Part shown: in pieces, positions 7,972 to 11,126 of the stretch
How the letters are laid out: the number at the start of each line of letters is the position of its first letter
How positions within the stretch are numbered: the stretch's first letter is position 1
Assembly: GCA_022840285.1 (NCBI GenBank)
Contig: JALHIE010000118.1
Location: forward strand, 1-11,126
Source of the DNA: Porphyromonadaceae bacterium
Lineage (GTDB): Bacteria > Bacteroidota > Bacteroidia > Bacteroidales > Dysgonomonadaceae
Reading direction: 5' to 3'
DNA: 11,126 nt
The notes under the pieces: model-generated
What the model was told of the DNA's origin: nothing
Databases searched by the model: none
Seen by the model: the letters and a program-made list of their open reading frames with translations, nothing else
Position numbers and translations under genes: made by a program

Positions 7972-7979
7972 TACCTTTG
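7972..7979 (+). promoter_or_regulatory. Putative queG promoter, -7 box inside the inverted repeat
   Basis: TACCTTTG matches TAnnTTTG and equals the box before dapB. It lies 62 bases before the queG ATG and 21 bases inside the right arm. A TTTA at 7946-7949 is a weak -33 candidate (22-base spacer). TATAAT at 7961-7966 is also present. Confidence 0.45.
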
Positions 7980-8041
7980 ATTACCAGTACTCCATCAACG
8001 TCCTGGTTCTTGGCCCTTTTGTCTGAAAATCTTTTACAAGA

Positions 8042-8995
8042 ATGACTTTTTCCGAAGAAATAAAGCAATATGCCCTCTCGCTGGGTTTTGATGCCTGCGG
8101 TATTTGCCGTGCCGAAGAGAGCGAACAGGAAGTCCATTACAGGAGATGGCTCTTGGAGGAATGTCATGCCGGAATGGGTTATCTGGAAAGAAATATTGAT
8201 AAACGAATGGATCCCAGGATGTTGGTTGAAAGGGCAAAATCAATTATCTCGGTTGCGTTGAATTACTTTCCCCACCGTTTTCAGCATGAAGATGCTCCCA
8301 AGTTTGCTTATTATGCTTACGGTGAGGATTATCACGATATAGTCAAAGGGAAGCTCAGTCGGCTTTTCGATTTCATAAAGCTTCGTTTTCCAGGGGTGTC
8401 GGGGCGTTATTTCTCAGACTCTGCTCCAGTATTGGAACGTTTCTGGGCGGCACGTTCCGGATTGGGGTTTGTGGGCAAAAACACGTTGCTGATCATTCCC
8501 GGAAAAGGGTCTTATTTTTTTCTGGGAGAGCTTATTGTTGATCTTGAACTGGATTACGATTCGCCCGTATCACAAAATTGCGGGAAATGCCGTCGTTGCC
8601 TGGACGCCTGTCCTACCGGAGCCATTGAAAAACCGCACTGGGTGAACGCCCGGAAGTGCATATCGTATCAAACCATTGAAAACAAAGGGGAAATTTCGCC
8701 CGAAATTGTTCCGCGTTTAAATAACAATGTATACGGTTGTGATATCTGTCAGATTGTCTGTCCCTGGAACAGGTATGCCCGGCCGCACAACACTCCCGGT
8801 TTTAATCCTTCGGATGAATTTCTGTCGCTCGATTACGAGAGGCTTCAGGAGATGGATGAAGAGACCTACCGGCGAATTTTCCGGAGATCGGCGGTAAAAA
8901 GAGCGAAATTTGCCGGATTGAAAAGGAACGTCACTGCCTTGAAAAGTTCTCAACAAACCGGGGGTGAGATTTCGCTGTCTGAAAACGAATCTTGA
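8042..8995 (+). CDS. queG: Epoxyqueuosine reductase
   Basis: QueG reduces epoxyqueuosine to queuosine in the wobble base of tRNAs for Tyr, His, Asp and Asn, using cobalamin and two [4Fe-4S] clusters. The N-terminal domain (1-165) carries FSDSAPVLERFWA, with Asp126 the likely catalytic acid, followed by GLGFVGKNTLL (141-151). The ferredoxin-like domain has CGKCRRCLDACPTGAI (Cys180, 183, 186, 190), then Cys206, and CDICQIVCPWN (Cys233, 236, 240). All expected cysteines are there. The protein has 317 residues; E. coli QueG is longer because of a C-terminal HEAT-like extension, which short forms such as this one lack. ATG 8042 follows an A-rich stretch without a Shine-Dalgarno sequence. The gene seems to be a single-gene unit, diverging from the flippase. 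Confidence 0.95.
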   Translation: MTFSEEIKQYALSLGFDACGICRAEESEQEVHYRRWLLEECHAGMGYLERNIDKRMDPRMLVERAKSIISVALNYFPHRFQHEDAPKFAYYAYGEDYHDIVKGKLSRLFDFIKLRFPGVSGRYFSDSAPVLERFWAARSGLGFVGKNTLLIIPGKGSYFFLGELIVDLELDYDSPVSQNCGKCRRCLDACPTGAIEKPHWVNARKCISYQTIENKGEISPEIVPRLNNNVYGCDICQIVCPWNRYARPHNTPGFNPSDEFLSLDYERLQEMDEETYRRIFRRSAVKRAKFAGLKRNVTALKSSQQTGGEISLSENES

Positions 8996-9028
8996 CCTTC
9001 GCCTCATTTATCACCAAAAAGTTGAATC

Positions 9029-9352
9029 ATGCGAAACCCATCTGTTTTGGAACTGCTCTCTTATGGAGTGGTAAACATCATCCGCCATCAACTTGAACAA
9101 AAGGGTGTCAGACATCATTGGACGGGACTTACACGGACTATGTCCACGCAGAAATCAGTGGCAACTGCGGCGATGAATAAGTTGGGAGAGAGGGTTGTAT
9201 TCCGCAATTGCTCGATATTGGAGAGCAAAGCCGTTGAAATACATAATGCCCTGAATTATAAATATCAGCCATTAAAACGACGAAAAATTTGTACTTTCCA
9301 AACTTATCCGCCTAACCATTCATCATCCTGTACAGCAATAAATTTGACCTAA
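9029..9352 (+). pseudogene. Transposase remnant, C-terminal part (IS1634/IS4-like DDE type)
   Basis: An open frame of 107 codons whose middle part, YGVVNIIRHQLEQKGVRHHW, then TRTMSTQKSVATA and later ALNYKYQPLKRRK, resembles the C-terminal end of transposases of the IS1634/IS4 kind, in which VNxIRxQLKxxG, HxW, RxMxTQK and a final IYxALxYKxxPF-[KR]-[KR]-K pattern are usual. The DDE catalytic core is absent and the frame is closed by TGA at 9023, so this is a scar rather than an active element. No left end is visible; DNA directly upstream is the end of queG. An 8-bp inverted repeat, GCCTAACC (9310-9317) and GGTTAGGC (9367-9374), lies near its right end but is too short to call a terminal repeat. 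The family is assigned from memory of the motifs and is only moderately sure. Confidence 0.55.
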
Positions 9353-9496
9353 TGTGTGGAAGGTTGGGTTAGGCAAAATGAGTTAAATAATGAGTAAGTC
9401 TTTTGTATCCAGATAATTGGTATGCATTTGGTAGTAAATCCAAATTGATAAAAGCGATTAGAAGTTCAAATGACCCGGAAAATATTGACTCCTTAT
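9353..9496. other. Non-coding stretch beyond the transposase scar, with a possible gene fragment
   Basis: No full gene is visible. A plus-strand frame open from 9394 to 9507 gives about 37 codons, including YPDNWYAFGSKSKLIKAIRS, without an ATG. It could be the 3' end of a gene cut by the lost insertion sequence, but it may be chance. The stretch is AT-rich like the genes to its right, and its end overlaps the lipoprotein stop. Confidence 0.25.
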
Positions 9497-10333
9497 TTAC
9501 CACTTAAATACTTGCGCTAGATTCTTCCCGGCTTGTTTGGCTGTAGCAGAAAATAAGATTTCAGCATAATCAAGTCCGTCTGTTAGGAAGCCTTCCTGAG
9601 TAAGTTGCTGCGGTATTGTGTCGTTTTTATTGAGAGTTGGATCAATCCATTGTAAATTCCAGCGGGTTTGATAGATGACGGCACGCATCAGTAAAGGAGG
9701 CATCCTGCGCACATCTGAGAATTCGAAAGCTTCTCCCATTGTAAGGGCATTTGAATTTCCTGCATGACGACGAGGTTGACTTGTTATGCCCGAATGGCGA
9801 ATGAATGTAGTACTTCCGGATTGTACACCTTGAGGATGTGATTTGACGAATTTATCAAAATCTCCCATTCCCGCGAATTTTAATTGATAATTAAATCTGA
9901 TTTGTTGAGCTGTGATTACTAAATCAAATTTATTTACACGAATTAGTGAGTCTAATGCCTTGGCGGATAGTTTCTCTGTCAACATCTGTATATTCGCCTT
10001 TCGAGGCAGACTCTCTTTGAATGAATTGAAAAACAGATGGTTATAGTACCTGCTTTCTATTAAGGAATCTATACTTATGGAATCATCGGAATATATGAGC
10101 ACAGGTTCCTTAAACGGAGATTCCATCTGTATGTCCGTACCATCCATGACCAATACGTTCAGTGACTTAAGCGAAATTTTCTTCATTGCCTCCACTCCTT
10201 TCCACACCTTCTCCTGATTCCCTCCTGCATATTGTACTGTTAGCTGATCCCGCACAAGCGCCTTTTTGTTGGCACAGCTTCCCCCTGCTATCATGATGAG
10301 AGGAAAGAGATAGATAAATAATTTTGTTTTCAT
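9497..10333 (-). CDS. Predicted lipoprotein of unknown function
   Basis: A 278-residue protein. Its N-terminus is a lipoprotein signal peptide: a KTK start, a hydrophobic stretch at 5-16 and a weak lipobox GGSC with Cys20, followed by ANKK. A Lys-rich sequence after the cysteine fits a membrane-anchored periplasmic or surface protein. The remainder is mixed alpha/beta without a motif I know; an LVITAQQI strand about midway and a WNLQWIDPTLNKND segment near the C-terminus suggest a compact domain, perhaps of the kind found in small Bacteroidales lipoprotein families of unknown function. The ATG at 10331-10333 lies 13 bases after the stop of the upstream gene, so the two are probably one operon. 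Base composition is lower in GC than in lepB or rnr. Confidence 0.75.
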   Translation of the reverse strand: MKTKLFIYLFPLIMIAGGSCANKKALVRDQLTVQYAGGNQEKVWKGVEAMKKISLKSLNVLVMDGTDIQMESPFKEPVLIYSDDSISIDSLIESRYYNHLFFNSFKESLPRKANIQMLTEKLSAKALDSLIRVNKFDLVITAQQIRFNYQLKFAGMGDFDKFVKSHPQGVQSGSTTFIRHSGITSQPRRHAGNSNALTMGEAFEFSDVRRMPPLLMRAVIYQTRWNLQWIDPTLNKNDTIPQQLTQEGFLTDGLDYAEILFSATAKQAGKNLAQVFKW

Positions 10334-10346
10334 ATTGGACGAATTT

Positions 10347-11126
10347 TTAATGATTTCTCACCAAGGTTAATGACGAGTTCAAGAGTTCAATGCCAAAATT
10401 TGAATAGCGATAGTTAACATATAAGTAATGCTCAAAATTACTAATACACTGATTATTTGAGAAAGTGACTTGGAAATTTTTAAACATAGGTTGATTGTAT
10501 AAATAAAATCTAATCCGATAAGGAGCTGATGTAGTGTCTAAAGATCCGGCACCATAAATTTCTTGTTTTCTCCCATAACTATCAAGTTCAAAAAATCGTA
10601 TTTCATTAATACTCATGTATTTTTCTGTATTATAAACATCACCATTATAATCATTTAATACTAAATCAAATGCATCACCATTTGTAGATACTCTTTCTAT
10701 TGAATAATTTAGATATTCTTTATAACACTCAGTTTCCGAACCAGTTTCAGTTTCACCTGAAGCTTTTTTCGAAAGGCTACCAGATTCTCTACAAGAAGAG
10801 CAGTTATAATTACTACATTTGATAGACCAAGTTGCAGTGTAACTTTCAGAATAAATATTTTCTCGGATTTCCCCACTGTTATATCCGATCATTTGATTTC
10901 CTGATAATCCGCCGGCTTTATATGATAGGGTTACCGGGTGGGATACAGGGTCTTCTGTATATCCAGACCATGCGATGACAAATTCATTAAAGAAGGAATC
11001 ATGATATACGGTAACCATTGGTAAACAACCATAACAATAAGCAAAAGGTTGAATCGTATCATTATTCTCAATGGTGAGATATTGATCCGATTCAGACAAG
11101 TCTTGGCTTGTCAATAAATCATTACT
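10347..11126 (-). CDS. Hypothetical protein, C-terminal part (5' end outside the window)
   Basis: The frame is open to the right edge of the window without a convincing start (TTG at 11112-11114 is in frame but probably internal), giving about 259 residues. I do not recognise the family. The sequence is rich in Asn, Tyr and Ser with many short alternating hydrophobic strands, as in exported beta-sandwich proteins. A cluster CSNYNCSSC (Cys spacing 5 and 2), with CYGC earlier, could form disulfides or bind a metal. The C-terminus has a further strand-rich segment ending in SLTLVRNH. GC content is clearly the lowest in the window, which suggests transferred or fast-evolving DNA. It lies directly upstream of the lipoprotein gene, and the two probably act together at the cell envelope. 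Confidence 0.65.
   Translation of the reverse strand, partial: SNDLLTSQDLSESDQYLTIENNDTIQPFAYCYGCLPMVTVYHDSFFNEFVIAWSGYTEDPVSHPVTLSYKAGGLSGNQMIGYNSGEIRENIYSESYTATWSIKCSNYNCSSCRESGSLSKKASGETETGSETECYKEYLNYSIERVSTNGDAFDLVLNDYNGDVYNTEKYMSINEIRFFELDSYGRKQEIYGAGSLDTTSAPYRIRFYLYNQPMFKNFQVTFSNNQCISNFEHYLYVNYRYSNFGIELLNSSLTLVRNH

Larger units (their letters stand above)
7896..8028. repeat. 28-bp inverted repeat around a 77-bp promoter segment (candidate invertible element)
   Basis: The left arm (7896-7923) and the reverse complement of the right arm (8001-8028) agree at 25 of 28 positions without gaps. Both begin with the exact 13-mer TTTCAGACAAAAG, and the three differences are all transitions. The enclosed 77 bp (7924-8000) contain a TACCTTTG box directed at queG. 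Bacteroidota control surface glycan genes by inverting promoters between inverted repeats of about this size, and a flippase lies on one side here. Alternatives are a small non-autonomous transposon with 28-bp ends (no target duplication was seen), or two copies of an operator. No recombinase gene is present in the window. Confidence 0.6.

Noticed and set aside
7896..8028. The inverted repeat as an ordinary transcription terminator
   Set aside because: The loop would be 77 bases long and the stem is far from any gene end; both flanking genes start here and none ends here.
9310..9374. GCCTAACC / GGTTAGGC as ends of an intact small mobile element
   Set aside because: The arms are 8 bp, enclose only 49 bases without a gene, and no target duplication is visible.

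Overview
The window looks like chromosomal DNA from a Bacteroidota bacterium, most probably of the order Bacteroidales. Three things point there: the long (503-residue) signal peptidase next to dapB and a WbqC-like gene, the -7 boxes of the form TAnnTTTG in front of several genes, and the weak or absent Shine-Dalgarno sequences. No RNA gene and no CRISPR array was seen.

Layout. Positions 1-3518 are all on the minus strand: an NAD-dependent epimerase-like SDR gene, then dapB, lepB and the first codons of a WbqC-family gene that runs off the left edge. rnr (RNase R) runs on the plus strand from 3701 to 5748. It converges, with one base between the stops, on a minus-strand pair made of a Wzx-type polysaccharide flippase and a SAM-dependent methyltransferase, whose stop and start codons overlap. 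queG (epoxyqueuosine reductase) diverges from the flippase. After queG there is a decayed transposase C-terminus. The right end holds two minus-strand, more AT-rich genes of unknown function: a lipoprotein and, upstream of it, a protein cut by the window edge.

Two things stand out. First, dapB and rnr each change reading frame once. At each break about 12-14 codons that the families normally have are missing, so these look like small internal deletions (or assembly errors) rather than single-base slips. Second, the 178-bp divergent region between the flippase and queG holds a 28-bp inverted repeat (25/28 matches) around a 77-bp segment with a promoter-like box. This is the shape of an invertible promoter. 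In the given orientation the box faces queG; if flipped it would face the flippase operon.

Functionally, the left block covers lysine/diaminopimelate synthesis (dapB) and protein export (lepB). rnr handles RNA decay and queG the last step of queuosine synthesis in tRNA. The flippase-methyltransferase pair probably serves a surface glycan. The right end, next to the transposase scar and poorer in GC, looks like accessory DNA.
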